This document shows positions 9,939 to 21,279 of a stretch of 64,000 nt of DNA, one piece after another. Both the position numbers and the translations under genes were made by a program. The notes under the pieces were generated by a model. The model did no database searches. It worked only from the letters and a program-made list of their open reading frames with translations, and had not been told where the DNA came from. The DNA lies in NCBI GenBank assembly GCA_963576475.1, contig OY754972.1, forward strand, positions 28,455,168 through 28,519,167. The letters are read 5' to 3'. The stretch is from Molanna angustata (Eukaryota; Arthropoda; Insecta; Trichoptera; Molannidae). Each line of letters begins with the position of its first letter. Positions within the stretch are counted from its first letter, which is position 1.

Positions 9939-12767
9939 ATGTTCTATCAGAACGTGCGAGGTCTACGGACTAAAACTAATGAATTTTACCATAGCGTAAC
10001 ACTAAATAATTTTGACATAATTCTAATAACAGAAACATGGTTAACTGACGGTATATACGATGGGGAACTGTTCGATGATCGGTATGCAGTATTTAGAATG
10101 GATAGAGATAGTGTTTCATCTGGTAAATCAATAGGAGGTGGTGTACTTATAGGAGTGAAGAAAGAATTAAAGGCTTATAATAATGTTAACTGGTCCTCTT
10201 GGGTAGAGGATACATGGATAACATTAGATAATATACTTAAAAATAAATCAATTCATATCTGCTGCTCATATCTTCCAGGTGTCAGTGCTAAACTCACAAC
10301 TTCACAAAGATTAGCTCTTATTACTTCCCAAACAGAAATCATCAGAGACAGAACAACACAATATCCTGATGATGTATTTATTATTATTGGCGATTACAAT
10401 ATGCCAAATATTCAATGGGATACTCTAGGTAACAGTACTTATGACATGTGCTCTAAGGAATTGTTAAACTGTGTAACATTCTCAGGTCTGAATCAATATA
10501 ACAAAATAAAAAATCACTGTGATAATGTATTAGACTTGGTACTGTCAAATATTCCTATAGAAGTTAATGGGTCAGACACCTTCCTTGTACGAGATGATCC
10601 CTTTCATAAACCTCTGCAGTTAAATTTTCAATTGCCTAACTTAAAAATGAATGGAGGGTCCTCCATGTGTATAAAACTCTTTAAACAGGCTGACTATAAG
10701 TTGATTAATAGCAAGCTTAAAAACATTGACTGGTCAGCTGTAATCGACTGTGATGATGTGAATTTAGCCACTGATAACTTTTACTCAGTGATTGACAATA
10801 TGATTCCAACAAAAATTATACATCAACACAAATATCCAATATGGTTCCATTCGTCACTAATAAAATTAGAAAAGGAGAAATTAAAATATCATAAGAGGTG
10901 GAAGCAATCTCACAATCCTCTAGATTATCAAACTTTCGCTCTTCTCCGTAAAAGACAAAAAGGAATGTCAATTAATGCTAGGGAAAAGTATTTCAATAGT
11001 ACTGAAAACTCCATTCAATCAAACGTCAAAAAATTCTGGTTTTATGTTAAATCAAAGAAACGTAATGCTAACTCATTTCAGTGTTTAATTAATGGTGATC
11101 GTACTGCTCAAAGTATACAGGAATCTGCATATTACTTGTCAGATTACTTTGCCTCTGTTTTCAATACAGTCGATTCTTCTACACCATATTGTAGTGAGGA
11201 GGTTGCAGGGTGTCAAACTATAGCAAATATACACTTAGACATAACAACAGTATCTAAACACCTAAGTTCAATCGACATAAGAAAGAGTCAGGGCTGTGAT
11301 GATTTACCAGGCATATTCTTGAAGTACTGTGCCAGCTCCTTAACCATCCCAATTTATCATATTTTTAAAAAGTCACTATCCAACGGTACATTTCCTGATA
11401 AATGGAAACAGGCATTAGTTACTCCTATACCTAAGAGTGGGAACCTGAAAGATGTTTCAAATTACCGACCAGTTTCCAAATTGCCCATTTTGAGTAAACT
11501 CTTGGAAAAGATCGTGTACGATCAAATGTACTTTGCGGTCAAACTCCATTTAGATCCTAAACAACATGGTTTTGTTAGGGGACGTTCTACTAATACAAAT
11601 TTAAATGTCTTTCTAAACGAAATTCATGACAACCTTGATAACAAAAGACAAACTGACGCAATATATACAGACTACTCAAAAGCCTTTGATAAAGTGGACC
11701 ATCTAATTCTGACTAAGAAACTAAAACTTTTGGGTATTCACGGTGATCTTCTTAGGTGGCTAAAATCATACCTTATTAATAGAAGCCAAATAGTAGAGTA
11801 CGGTGGTCATCTATCGTCTGCAACACAGGTGCCATCGGGTGTACCTCAAGGTTCCCATTTGGGGCCTCTCTTATTTAATATTTACATACATGACATTGGA
11901 TTATGCTTCAGGAACAGTAATTACAAATTATACGCTGACGATATGAAAATCTACAAAACTGTTATAGACATTACTGACTGTGAGGACTTGCAACTTGACC
12001 TTGATAGACTAACTTCTTATTGTGTCTCGAATAAGCTGTTACTAAATGTAAAAAAATGTCACTCCATTACATTCTCTAGGAAAAAGAGTACAATACAATA
12101 CACATACACAATCAATAGGGAGGCGATTGATAAGAAATCAGACTGTAGAGACTTAGGTATACAACTGGACAGTAAACTTTTATTTGACAAACACATTGAC
12201 ACAATTACACTGAAAGCTTATAAAATGTTGGGATTCCTGATGAGAGTATGCAAACCATTCACACAAGTGAAAACATTTATCTTACTATATAACACAATTG
12301 TTAGAAGTCAATTGGAACATGCATCAGTCATCTGGAATCCACAATATAATATTTATATTAACAATATAGAACGAATACAACAAATATTTTTGAAAAATAT
12401 GAAGTACAAATTTGGTAATAACTACAAACATGAATTGCAGACTTTACAGACAAGACGAAGGACCTCAGACTTAATGTACCTTTATGACATAATAAACTTC
12501 AATATTGACTGTACAGACCTTCTGAAAATTATTAACTTCAACATACCAAACAGACGAACAAGACACACCTCAACGTTCTTTTTAGACAAAAAAACACTAA
12601 TGCCGCTCAAAATTCGCCATTGTACCGATGCCTTACCACGTATAATAATTTGGAAAAGATCAGGTCCGTGGACATATTCTGTATGTCCAGGACTCTTTTC
12701 AGGAGCCACGTTAGACAGGAATAATAATTTTTTTTTTATTACCAGTAGTGAGTACAATGCACCATGA
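9939..12767 (+). CDS. LINE ORF2: APE endonuclease + reverse transcriptase
   Basis: 942 residues from the first ATG, uninterrupted. The endonuclease (about residues 1-230) has FYQNVRG, ITETWL, GGGVLIGVKK, IGDYNMPNIQW, DLVLSN and DPFHKPL. The reverse transcriptase (about 490-760) has VTPIPKSG, NYRPVSKL, YTDYSKAFDKVDH, PSGVPQGSHLGPLLFN and the catalytic YADDMKIY at about residue 664. Motif order and the lack of an RNase H place it in the Jockey/CR1 group; the exact clade is not resolved. The last 55 or so residues after RRTRHTSTFF do not look like the usual C-terminus and may come from a 3' insertion. It is the catalytic subunit for target-primed reverse transcription. The matching ORF1 carries a stop, so autonomous activity is doubtful. 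Confidence 0.85.
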   Translation: MFYQNVRGLRTKTNEFYHSVTLNNFDIILITETWLTDGIYDGELFDDRYAVFRMDRDSVSSGKSIGGGVLIGVKKELKAYNNVNWSSWVEDTWITLDNILKNKSIHICCSYLPGVSAKLTTSQRLALITSQTEIIRDRTTQYPDDVFIIIGDYNMPNIQWDTLGNSTYDMCSKELLNCVTFSGLNQYNKIKNHCDNVLDLVLSNIPIEVNGSDTFLVRDDPFHKPLQLNFQLPNLKMNGGSSMCIKLFKQADYKLINSKLKNIDWSAVIDCDDVNLATDNFYSVIDNMIPTKIIHQHKYPIWFHSSLIKLEKEKLKYHKRWKQSHNPLDYQTFALLRKRQKGMSINAREKYFNSTENSIQSNVKKFWFYVKSKKRNANSFQCLINGDRTAQSIQESAYYLSDYFASVFNTVDSSTPYCSEEVAGCQTIANIHLDITTVSKHLSSIDIRKSQGCDDLPGIFLKYCASSLTIPIYHIFKKSLSNGTFPDKWKQALVTPIPKSGNLKDVSNYRPVSKLPILSKLLEKIVYDQMYFAVKLHLDPKQHGFVRGRSTNTNLNVFLNEIHDNLDNKRQTDAIYTDYSKAFDKVDHLILTKKLKLLGIHGDLLRWLKSYLINRSQIVEYGGHLSSATQVPSGVPQGSHLGPLLFNIYIHDIGLCFRNSNYKLYADDMKIYKTVIDITDCEDLQLDLDRLTSYCVSNKLLLNVKKCHSITFSRKKSTIQYTYTINREAIDKKSDCRDLGIQLDSKLLFDKHIDTITLKAYKMLGFLMRVCKPFTQVKTFILLYNTIVRSQLEHASVIWNPQYNIYINNIERIQQIFLKNMKYKFGNNYKHELQTLQTRRRTSDLMYLYDIINFNIDCTDLLKIINFNIPNRRTRHTSTFFLDKKTLMPLKIRHCTDALPRIIIWKRSGPWTYSVCPGLFSGATLDRNNNFFFITSSEYNAP

Positions 12768-12898
12768 AATCAAAGGTGGGCTGATTAAGTTACAATTACT
12801 TATGTTGCTTACAATTACTTATGTTATATTTGTTTAAAAAAATATTATTGTACGTTGCCCATTTTTTCAAATAAAATAAAAAAAAAAAAAAAAAAAAA

Positions 12899-13182
12899 CA
12901 CCTTTTTCGTTAATCCTTAAGTACGTTAGAATCCCATGTTATGATTCTAGAATATAATCTTCTTTGTGCTGTTCCTTGTATGTTTCAGGTATGATCCTAT
13001 AATTTTGTTTTTCTCATTTTGTTAAAAATTGTATGTAAAACTTTAAAAATCACTTGATATGATGTCCTGTTATTATGTACCGTAGTCTATCATTTACTGT
13101 TTTTTCCATTGTACTTAATCTCATACTATGTTATTATATTCTACTGTACTGTTGGATATCCAAATAAAATAATAAAAAAAGA
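12899..13182 (+). repeat. Possible LINE 3'-UTR remnant
   Basis: Follows the A-tract and ends with CTGTTGGATATCCAAATAAA and an AATAAAAAAA run (13150-13181), a layout common at the 3' ends of insect LINEs. It may be the original 3' UTR of the LINE upstream or an independent fragment. No coding potential. Confidence 0.35.
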
Positions 13183-13458
13183 AACAGATATTCCCGTTCC
13201 GTCTACAATATTATTGACAATATTGAATCCCGACAGCAAAATGAATCCAATTTTTGCGCATATGCATCCATTCACATATTCGAATCTGAGTATTATCGTA
13301 ATGAATTATGTTGACGTATATTTCATAGACCCGTTTTGAAATTTCGGTTCATAAAATCGTTTTTTGCAAATAGTAAATTCGTATTTTTGAATTGAATACG
13401 AAAATATCAAACTATATTGATATAGGTATGAAACGATTTGCAAGTTCCTCTATCATTG
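13183..13458. other. AT-rich intergenic DNA, no gene seen
   Basis: No recognisable feature between the LINE 3' remnant and the SINE-like segment. Confidence 0.5.
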
Positions 13459-13560
13459 TGTGTGGTGGGTGACTGAACGTGTGGCAGGACTGCGCCTTGG
13501 GCGGGAAGTATATGGATACTCAGGTTCAGTTCCCACGCGTGGACGAGCTACCGGCACGCC
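13459..13560 (+). mobile_element. Possible tRNA-derived SINE head
   Basis: A locally GC-rich patch with an A-box-like TGGCAGGACTGCG and a B-box-like GGTTCAGTTCC at the appropriate order and spacing. No good acceptor stem, so only a tentative SINE call. Confidence 0.3.
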
Positions 13561-13689
13561 AAACTATAGCCATCTTACGACAAGTGTCATAAGCGTGAAA
13601 TGTGATGTTCTCATGGTTGGTGGAAGTTTCAGGAAGGTATGTAATTGTCAGCTATGGAAATAATGTGTATATGTATGCAGGTACCTAGG

Positions 13690-13850
13690 TATTATAATTT
13701 GAGATACGGGTGATACGACCCATGAACCTACCTACACACCTCCGTAGGCACAATATAAAATACTAAAAGTTACGATGGACTAACCCAGAGGAACAGGTTT
13801 AAAATCCTGCCTTGACCTATTTAAATATCCTACAATAAGGAAAATGTTTT
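13690..13850 (+). repeat. Decayed SINE-like fragment
   Basis: GGTTTAAAATCCTGCCTTGACC followed by ATTT near 13795-13825 resembles the B-box region of the SINE at 1430-1445. The rest is too diverged to align by eye. Confidence 0.3.
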
Positions 13851-13882
13851 GATTTAAAAACCAAGATTTTGTATTCCGGAAA

Positions 13883-13948
13883 TCTGGTTTCATTGCTGCA
13901 AAGTACCTACTTTGCAGCAATGAGACCAGAATACTAATGAATTAGTAT
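13883..13948. repeat. Near-perfect short palindrome plus adjacent palindrome
   Basis: Arms 13883-13905 and 13908-13930 (23 bp, one mismatch) are separated by CC; the stem begins TCTGGTTTCATTGCTGCAAA. A second palindrome, ATACTAATGAATTAGTAT, follows directly at 13931-13948. No flanking gene. Possibly the centre of a foldback element. Confidence 0.75.
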
Positions 13949-13949
13949 T

Positions 13950-14585
13950 CTGATATTACTATCAAAGAACTGAGTTGAATTAATTTATTTATTTTATTTT
14001 AAAAGTAGTAGATACATAATAATAGATAATTATCGACCTCACTAGGGCTGTCTTGTGTTGAGGTCTATAAATTTACAGAAATTAAGGACATTAAGAACGT
14101 ACCAAAACAAGTTGTAGTTAGATACAGTTGGGCACCAATACAATTTACAAAATCGTTTACAAAATTAATTTTTTTTATGAATCATCAATTGCAATAAATA
14201 TAATAAATATGTCTATATAATAATATGTCTTCAGCGAATTCAATTCCTTATCTTTCCATGATTCAGGTCATATTGGACCAATATTATTGGACTAAGAAAT
14301 AGAAAGATGTGATGTTCAAATATGTTCGACTTTTGAAAGTAGATGTCATTATAAGCATAAACTCTCATAGTCAACTACAGTTAATACTTTTTTTGAGTAA
14401 TTTCTAAGAAACAATATTGTTAACAGATTAATAACGGTATATAAATTATTATTTATAGATCTCATCATAACGGGGTACTTTTGTCACGACATTTAAATTA
14501 AGTGCACTGCTCTTAAAGATGTTTAGTTATATATGAAGATTCTCGCTTTAATACTCCCAATAATAGCAGAAGTTTATTATATTTA
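13950..14585. other. AT-rich DNA with a possible minus-strand LINE 3' end
   Basis: TTTATTTATTTTATTTTAAA at about 13983-14005 followed by GACCTCACTAGGGCTGTCTT looks like a minus-strand poly-A tail and 3' UTR, but no ORF can be read. The rest shows nothing. Confidence 0.35.
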
Positions 14586-15280
14586 ACCGACTTCCGAAAA
14601 CGTAGTAGGTTATCAACTCGACGTGAACTTTTTTTTGTTATGTATGCTCAGCGATTTCATTTTATCACGTTGACCGATCTCGATGATCTTTTTTTTTCAT
14701 TAGAAAGGGAGTATCTTCCTATTGGTCCCATTTCAATTTGGTCAATATATGATCATGGAATCCATGAGAAATTCATCAAACTCTTTAATTTGCTCTTCAG
14801 CGATAAGAACTCTTTACAAAATTCTAATGAATTCTTTTTATACAGGAAGGGAGTGTTTCAGAGATGATCACACATATGAATTATATTTGCTCTTCAGCTA
14901 TAAGAACTATTTACAAAATTTAAATGAATTCTTTTTATGTACATATATAGGAAGGGAGTGTTTCAGAAATGATCACACATATGAATTATATTGAGTTATT
15001 ATGATGGAACTCACGAGAAAAAAATATCAAGCTCTTCAATTTCAAAGTCGTTTGCAATTAACAATAATTCTTTACCACTTCGTCATTATTCGATGATTCT
15101 TTTTTCACTAGAAAGGGTTTACTTTTGGGGTGGTTCCATCTAAACTAAGCCAAGCGGTTTGATGATGGGAAACATGAGAAATCATGAAACTCATCAATTT
15201 ACGAAGGATTTGCGTATTATTGAAAAAATCAAACTGTATGAAAGACAATATCACTTCATCTATACATACCATCATGCCAT
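14586..15280 (+). repeat. Widespread insect dispersed repeat (CCGACTTCC family)
   Basis: Starts with ACCGACTTCCGAAAACGTAG, then TTATCAACTCGACGTGA, a T-run, TGACCGATCTCGATGATC, a T-run, TAGAAAGGGAGTATCTTCC and TTGGTCCCATTTCAATTTGG. This order of blocks is one I recognise as an abundant non-coding repeat of insect genomes. The second half repeats the theme (GATGATTCTTTTTTCACTAG, AAGGGTTTAC, GGTTCCATCTAAACTAAG), so it is internally duplicated with a period near 400 bp. Family recognition is from memory and should be checked against a repeat library. Confidence 0.45.
14789..14994 (+). repeat. Direct duplication of about 97 bp inside the dispersed repeat
   Basis: Copy 1 (14789-14885) and copy 2 (14886-14994) both start TTTGCTCTTCAG, pass through AATGAATTCTTTTTAT and GGAAGGGAGTGTTTCAG and end CATATGAATTATA. 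Copy 2 has about 10 extra bases (GTACATATAT). Short frames over it are artefacts of the duplication. Confidence 0.85.
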
Positions 15281-16240
15281 GTCCCCTTTTTTATCTTGAC
15301 ATTCATTTTTATTATCTTGACATTCATTTATTTTGATGTATTTTTTATATTAAATATGATTAATTGAATTTCGTCAAAAGTGAATTTAAATTCCTTTATT
15401 TGGGATCTGAAAAAAGGAACGAAAAAATAATTAGAATAAATATTGATCGAATTTGTTAAACAAAAGATCATTTAACCAATTTATTTATTATACGTATAAG
15501 TATTTGTTAATTAATGTCGTTTAAATGTTTAAAAGACATATTATGTAAGAATATACCATTACGCCATGTTTGTTTATTATCCTTATTTACCTACTATATA
15601 GTAATAACCATATTTCTCTGAAACTGTTAATAATACAATAATATTTGTAGGCACCCATTGAAGTGGTAATGCACAACATAAACTTTTGAAAAGTACACAA
15701 TCAAATGATTAATATGGAAAATTAACAGAGGACAAGGAGAAAAAATGGCATCAGGTGTGAACCATTAAATATAATCGTCTTTTTTTAAGTGTTTTTTTAT
15801 TAGATGCGATGAATTGAAATTTACGTAATAATCAGACAGAGATAATTTTAAAATGTTGCCGTATGAACTATTAACAAAGATTCTGTGATGTGGATAGCGT
15901 AGTTCCATGTCTTGATTTTCGTAAGACCGAAAATTACTTTGCATCCGTGGAAAACAATATTCGCTTCAATAGCTATGTCCACCTCCTGAGACTGAAAACG
16001 GCCCTCACAGAACGCCTGTAAAATTGACAATGGAAGTATGGCAAAAAATTACAATAAACGTCGGAGAAAATAATTTTCAGAGACATGTCAGTAAATATTC
16101 GCTTCGATATAATTTGCTCCTGACAGTTAAATAAATGTAGTTCCTTAAAAAGGGGGTCATCCGATACTGTTTTCCACACTATAAATAAGTCTGGACAAAT
16201 ATGATTCCATAAACATACATACCACCGTGTCTTAGTTTCA
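15281..16240. other. AT-rich intergenic DNA, no gene seen
   Basis: No recognisable features. Two minus-strand short frames around 15850-16180 lack any family resemblance. Confidence 0.5.
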
Positions 16241-16730
16241 TTTACCGTCTTATTACAAATTCTTTCTGTTCTCTTGCCATATCATCTTGTTCATTTTGGC
16301 CATTTTTATTAGTTCTTCGTTGTGGTCGATTATTTTGGAAGATATCGGAGGTATGTATATTGAGATTCCTTTCGACTCGGAATGCGGAGTTGTGTCGAGT
16401 TCTCTCAAATGTAATTAGTGAGCGCCGTGAGAGGCCGGAAACCGGATCGTCTTTGTGACGACGGGGTGCGAGGACAGTCGATTTCGTCAATGCGTTTTGT
16501 CTTCAATGACACCCCCATAATGATCCATCTGTGCGAGTCAATTCCGTGGGAACAGTTCGCCTAGCTCGGTCATGGGAAATGACAACAGATCGCCGTGAAC
16601 ACGTACACTTCATTTCACATTTAAGTATCATATCATTTTGTGGAATTATGGGTTATCGTGTGGTGTGGTGAACCTTTCACCGATCTCGGTCCGGTCGGGT
16701 CGTGTGTATATCTGTGTGATAACCATATTC
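16241..16730. other. Relatively GC/CpG-rich island of unknown role
   Basis: Stands out from the AT-rich surroundings, with GAGCGCCGTGAGAGGCCGG, ACGACGGGGTGCGAGGACAG and TCGGTCCGGTCGGGTCGTGT. A minus-strand frame of 82 codons (16242-16490) spans part of it but has no recognisable domain. It could be a first exon or promoter of a host gene outside the window or a fragment of an unknown transposon. I see no decisive evidence for either. Confidence 0.3.
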
Positions 16731-17079
16731 ATGTTATTAAGAGTTGCGATTGAAATATACGTAGATATATGGACGATAAAATAAACAACAATAGAGGAGA
16801 TTTTGTTCTTTTATATTTATATGTAATCCTTTTATGTTTCAAAAAAAAATTAAGCTGCCATAGTATATTTATTAAATATTTATTTATTTAAATCAAGGAC
16901 AGACAACATAAATATCGAAGAGTTATAACAGCCTTATGTCACAATAAAATGAAAAAATTACATCTTTACAAGAAAAACCCATTTTTCTATTATGAGTGGT
17001 GGAATAAAGCCGATCAAAAAATGTACAGTTTAAGGACTAATAAAACAATAATTTTGTGACGAATTTTCAACATCTCAAT

Positions 17080-17556
17080 AGAGACGAAGTTGGAATAATA
17101 TAGGAGAACCAAGAATTCAAGGCAAGTACCTATAGGGTACGACCATAGATTTTTATTATAATATACTAGATGTCGTAGTTAGCAAATTTTGTATGAATCG
17201 AAGTGAATCATTTTTCCGGAGGATTTTTGACGTTTTGGTGGGCAGACCACGTCGTTTTTCTATAGAGAATAACGACTAATGTGAATTGTTTTCGGATTTA
17301 TTTGTCGAAAAAAACACTTTGTTTATTGAGATTTAGAGAACAGTTATCTAGGATGTGTTGAAATATAAGGAAATCTGAAATATGTTGCCAACCAAAACGT
17401 AAAAAACGCGCGATATTCCATAACTCACTTTTTGCACGAAGTACTACTTGTAGTATATTATAATAAAAATCTATGGGTACGACCTGTCATCGGCTGTTTT
17501 TTTTTTCAAATAATGAATATATCCTTGTAGTAAAACAATATTCCAACTTCGTCTCT
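17080..17556. repeat. Outer inverted repeat around a MITE-like insertion
   Basis: AGAGACGAAGTTGGAATA (17080-17097) is repeated in perfect reverse complement at 17539-17556. It encloses the inner inverted pair at 17143/17476, so the whole is a nested inverted-repeat structure of 477 bp. Confidence 0.6.
17143..17476. mobile_element. MITE-like element with 26-bp perfect inverted ends
   Basis: The left arm 17143-17168 (starts CCATAGATTTTTATTATAAT) and right arm 17451-17476 are exact reverse complements. Inside the arms the similarity weakens (TAGATGTCGTAGTTAGCAAA against CTACAAGTAGTACTTCGTGC in reverse). The interior of about 280 bp has no coding frame. A non-autonomous DNA transposon is the likely explanation; its superfamily is unknown. 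Confidence 0.5.
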
Positions 17557-17702
17557 GTTCTTCCCCCACCACCACCCGTTCTGCTTATGTGGACTAATAA
17601 CGGCCCCTTGCAAAACTCTGAAAGAACACATAGAATATACGAAGAGTCCGGAGAACTCTAAAACCTTGCAGACACTGCACTTAATGTGCCAAAGAGAGAT
17701 AA

Positions 17703-18200
17703 TCATGTGGAAACAACAGGCTCATCGATCAGTGAAAGTGAAGATAATAGTGCACCGAATTTAAGACAGAAAGTCTTGAAAGCTCTAAAGTTGCTCTTCG
17801 TGGCTACAAGGTCCGCATGTCCAATGAGTCCAAAGAAATTCCCTCGCACATCGTCGTAGAGTTCTCGTCGGAAAGTTGACACGGAGAAGTTAGTGCATTC
17901 CCATAGGATATGCTCAGAAGTCTGTTCAGGGTTATCACAAAGCTGACATGAGATAACGAAAGAGATAACTTTTGAAACTGCCATGTCCAGTAAGGAATTG
18001 CGTGGTCCAATAATCGGGAACAATCCACGAGGATGAAATTCGAGTCCTCACATCGGGAAGAAATAAAAATGTCTGTCTGTCCACAAGAAGAAGACCAGCG
18101 ACGTTGCCAAGCATCTAAAAGAGAACTCCGGACCAAGTTCTCAATCTCTCCACGAACTGTGGGTAAATTTACAGGTGGGATAGAAACACCACCCAAAATT
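17703..18200 (-). pseudogene. R1/I-group LINE ORF2 C-terminus, frameshifted
   Basis: Minus-strand coding relic. The upstream part (about 18180-18030) reads EIENLVRSSLLDAWQRRW and ends near SSRCEDSNFILV; a shift of frame then gives SCQLCDNPEQTSEHILWEC, a CCHC-like C-terminal motif found in several LINE ORF2 proteins, followed by about 55 residues to a stop at 17703. The motif order (a helix with W-R/RW, then CxxC...H..C) fits R1- or LOA-type elements after their RT or RNase H domain. Only the 3' end is left, so it is a 5'-truncated, decayed insertion. Confidence 0.55.
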
Positions 18201-18214
18201 GAGCTTCGGCCTCT

Positions 18215-18340
18215 ATACAGGTTGTTCGTCTCTATCGAGATTTTAAAAAAAATGTCAAAAACATCATTGATACCCGACATGGAAAAAAAATCTAACCTTT
18301 GCGTATATGCAACAATAAAAAAATTCAATAATTTTGTTTT
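18215..18340 (+). repeat. Dispersed repeat, copy 2 (CCCGACATGG family)
   Basis: Shares AATGTCAAAAACATCATT, CCCGACATGGAAAAAAAATC and TTTGCGTATATGCAA with the other copies at 1165-1312 and 23119-23295 (reverse complement). Confidence 0.5.
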
Positions 18341-18349
18341 TATATGATG

Positions 18350-18500
18350 CTGAAAGATATATAGGCCTTCTTTCTCCAACCACAAACTCCTCTCGATCCT
18401 GTGCGATTCCCATCCTCTGGAGACCAACGAATCTTTTGATGTCGTCCATCCTTCTATTTGGTGGCCATCCTTGATATCTCTTATCGCCTCTCGGTCTTTA
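18350..18500 (-). pseudogene. 3' end of an endonuclease-RT LINE (RTE-like)
   Basis: The minus strand reads RMDDIKRFVGLQRMGIAQ then DREE. This matches the C-terminal pattern of insect RTE-type polyproteins (GRP-x-x-RW-x-DDI, then W/M-x-x-AQDR-x-x-W). The GRP...RW part upstream is damaged. Only about 50 codons remain, and it is joined to unrelated AT-rich sequence. Confidence 0.5.
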
Positions 18501-18509
18501 TTCATTCCA

Positions 18510-19480
18510 ACCAGTATTAGAAAAGTTTAGTGATGTCATAGTACAATGTTATTTACCTCTGAGTGGACCAGAGTATCTGAATTCAGAAAACCAATTCATG
18601 TACGGATTATACTTATCTTACCACCTAGTCTAATATATTATCTTTATAATATAATTGCATACATATAAAGATACATAGGTACGTAAAGATTCGATAGATA
18701 TGTTATGAGGCACGTAAAATAATATTGATTGAATAATGTATATGATTCAAACCTTTTGTTTCTTTTTTGTTCTTGGCCGGTCTCTTTCGTGTTCTTTGAC
18801 CTAGAACCTTTCGTGAATTTCCGATACAATGTGTATCGAAATCAAATGTCTGGAATAATAGAATCAGGTACCTATATGGATGCATTAAGACCTCAGTAGG
18901 TATGAAGTCCATTAAATATTTGAGAGTCATCAACGACTGACATATCAAAGTGAGACGTTCATATTATATTATTCTTAAAATTTATTTAAATTATAATTAC
19001 TAATGGTAATTTACTAAATATGTATAATCACTTAAATAAAATTACGTATTGTAAAATATATTACCATCTTTATTTACGATATTTCTCTTCTTATAAAAAA
19101 ATATAAAAACTGAGGTATATGACTACCATAGAGTAAGGAATATAATACCTACGTTTCACTTTTTTCTGTTATAAATTTTGATTATCTTGATGTAACGTTT
19201 CGAGCAAGCAAAATCATGAAATAACTTAACCAAGAAGACACGTATGATAATATTTGGTAAAGTAAAAACGACATAATTAAAAGAAATAAAATAATGCTTT
19301 CACGCTTATAAAAGTTATCTATATTATATAGGTACATATACTTTTTTTAAAAACTGTGTACCTAATTGTTTATTTATTATAAAAAAAACTTCTAGCCAAA
19401 TAAATATAATATACAAATGTAGAAATATTAAAAAAAAATATTTAGTAAAAAATAAATTAAATGATAAATTATTAATTAAT
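18510..19480. other. AT-rich intergenic DNA, no gene seen
   Basis: No recognisable features before the microsatellite; grades into low-complexity A-rich sequence from about 19370. Confidence 0.5.
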
Positions 19481-19840
<360 letters not shown>

Positions 19841-20995
19841 AAAATAAACAGTTAAAAAAAATCAATTAAATAATATACATATAATAAATAAATATAATAT
19901 TTCCTGTTATTCCGACCAAGTGCATTGCGCAAAATGCTGCCTAAGTGATAAAAAGTATGTCTAATGGAAAATAAACGAAGAGACTTTATTAATTATTGGT
20001 ATTTCTATATAAATATCATTTAATTTCATAATAAAAAATATGATTTTCGATTTTTTTTGCTACTATTAATATGTCAAAAATGTCAGAGCTAATTCACATT
20101 TAAATGGTAGCTAACATCCTTTAAAGGTTCAAAATTATAAACGTTTATGATTTATTAAAGATACAGCAGGTAGCAACACTACTGAGGAGTTCATGAACTA
20201 AAAACGTTTATGAGCTGTTGAGAGGTAAATTAATATTACCTAGAATCATCACCGATATGTTTAGAATATGACTAAATCACACATGGACTAAATTTATTTA
20301 ATGTTTTTGAAAATTGTTGTATTTATTTTCAAATTACAGTCACGTTTTTGGAATGTAATCCACCATTTGCACTCAACATCTCACTTAAACACTATTTAAT
20401 TTGAACAAGAATCTCTGCATGTCTACATACAATTGTAAGTATCTACTCATTTACCTACGTAGTGATGAGCAAGTGTAATTAAGACTAAAGTCGTTACAGT
20501 CTTTCATTTTAATATAAATCTAAATAATTGATGAAAAAAACTAAATAAAAAATTCTAAAATAATTTCGAGACCATTGTGACGATAGTACCTACCTACCAC
20601 TATGTAGATTCTGTTCACCTCCTCTGTGGAGTCGTAATATGTACTGAGTTATCCCGACCGTCTGTATGGAGCTATTTTCTCTGAAATGGTTAATGGCTAT
20701 ATCATAGATTGTCTAAAATGTTGAACAGCATCAGACAAGCATTATTATAATTTAGCTTTTGACGCTTCAACCGTTGTAAAAAATCTAGATGATGACTAGA
20801 AGAACATTATTTGTTTCATCATCATAAATAGGTATGACTTATTGCTTCATTAAATACCTACTTGCATCGAGTGTTTCACCATTAGATAATTAGTAAATAG
20901 GAATATTCTCTATGAGGTCCTGCTATTTAGTAAAACTACCTTCATGAACTCTGTTTTGATGGGTTCAATTTCTTATCTTTTTTTAAATGAATATT
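19841..20995. other. AT-rich intergenic DNA, no gene seen
   Basis: No open frame or repeat recognised. Confidence 0.5.
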
Positions 20996-21004
20996 ATGTC
21001 CTTG

Positions 21005-21084
21005 TTTAACAAGTACATATACATTTTCCTAGAGTCCCTAAATTAAGCATAAATGTACGTGCTCTGCCATCGACCCATCTAAAT
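21005..21084 (-). mobile_element. tRNA-derived SINE, copy 2, internally deleted
   Basis: The reverse complement reads TAGATGGGTCGATGGCAGAG, then jumps directly to ACATTTATGCTTAATTTAGG and ATGTATATGTACTTGTT, that is, the head start and tail of the SINE at 1375-1508 with the B-box half missing. Confidence 0.65.
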
Positions 21085-21279
21085 CCATATAACATATACC
21101 TATCTCTGAAGGTTTTGGTGATTATGGTTTGGTGATTCAAAATTTTAATGTCATTTATCGGTCTTTAGTCTCATCACATATTCCCTCAAAGATATTCCCT
21201 AGAAGTCTAAAAAGAAAAATATTTGAAAAAATTATCCTGCCTGTATGTATGGTCTGGAAACTATCGCGCTAATTGCGCG

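Larger units (their letters stand above)
8874..12898 (+). mobile_element. Jockey/CR1-type non-LTR retrotransposon
   Basis: Two-ORF LINE on the plus strand: ORF1 (8874-9695, with an early stop), a 243-bp spacer to the first ATG of ORF2, ORF2 (9939-12767) and a 3' UTR ending in an A-tract at about 12878-12898. The 5' boundary is not defined; I start it at the presumed ORF1 ATG. No target-site duplication was found. A run-on of AT-rich sequence to about 13182 also looks like a LINE 3' end, so the true 3' end may lie there and the A-tract be internal or belong to a nested insert. Confidence 0.75.

Noticed and set aside
15848..16490. Minus-strand short frames as a host exon
   Set aside because: No splice-site logic or known domain; the GC-rich part is recorded only as an island.
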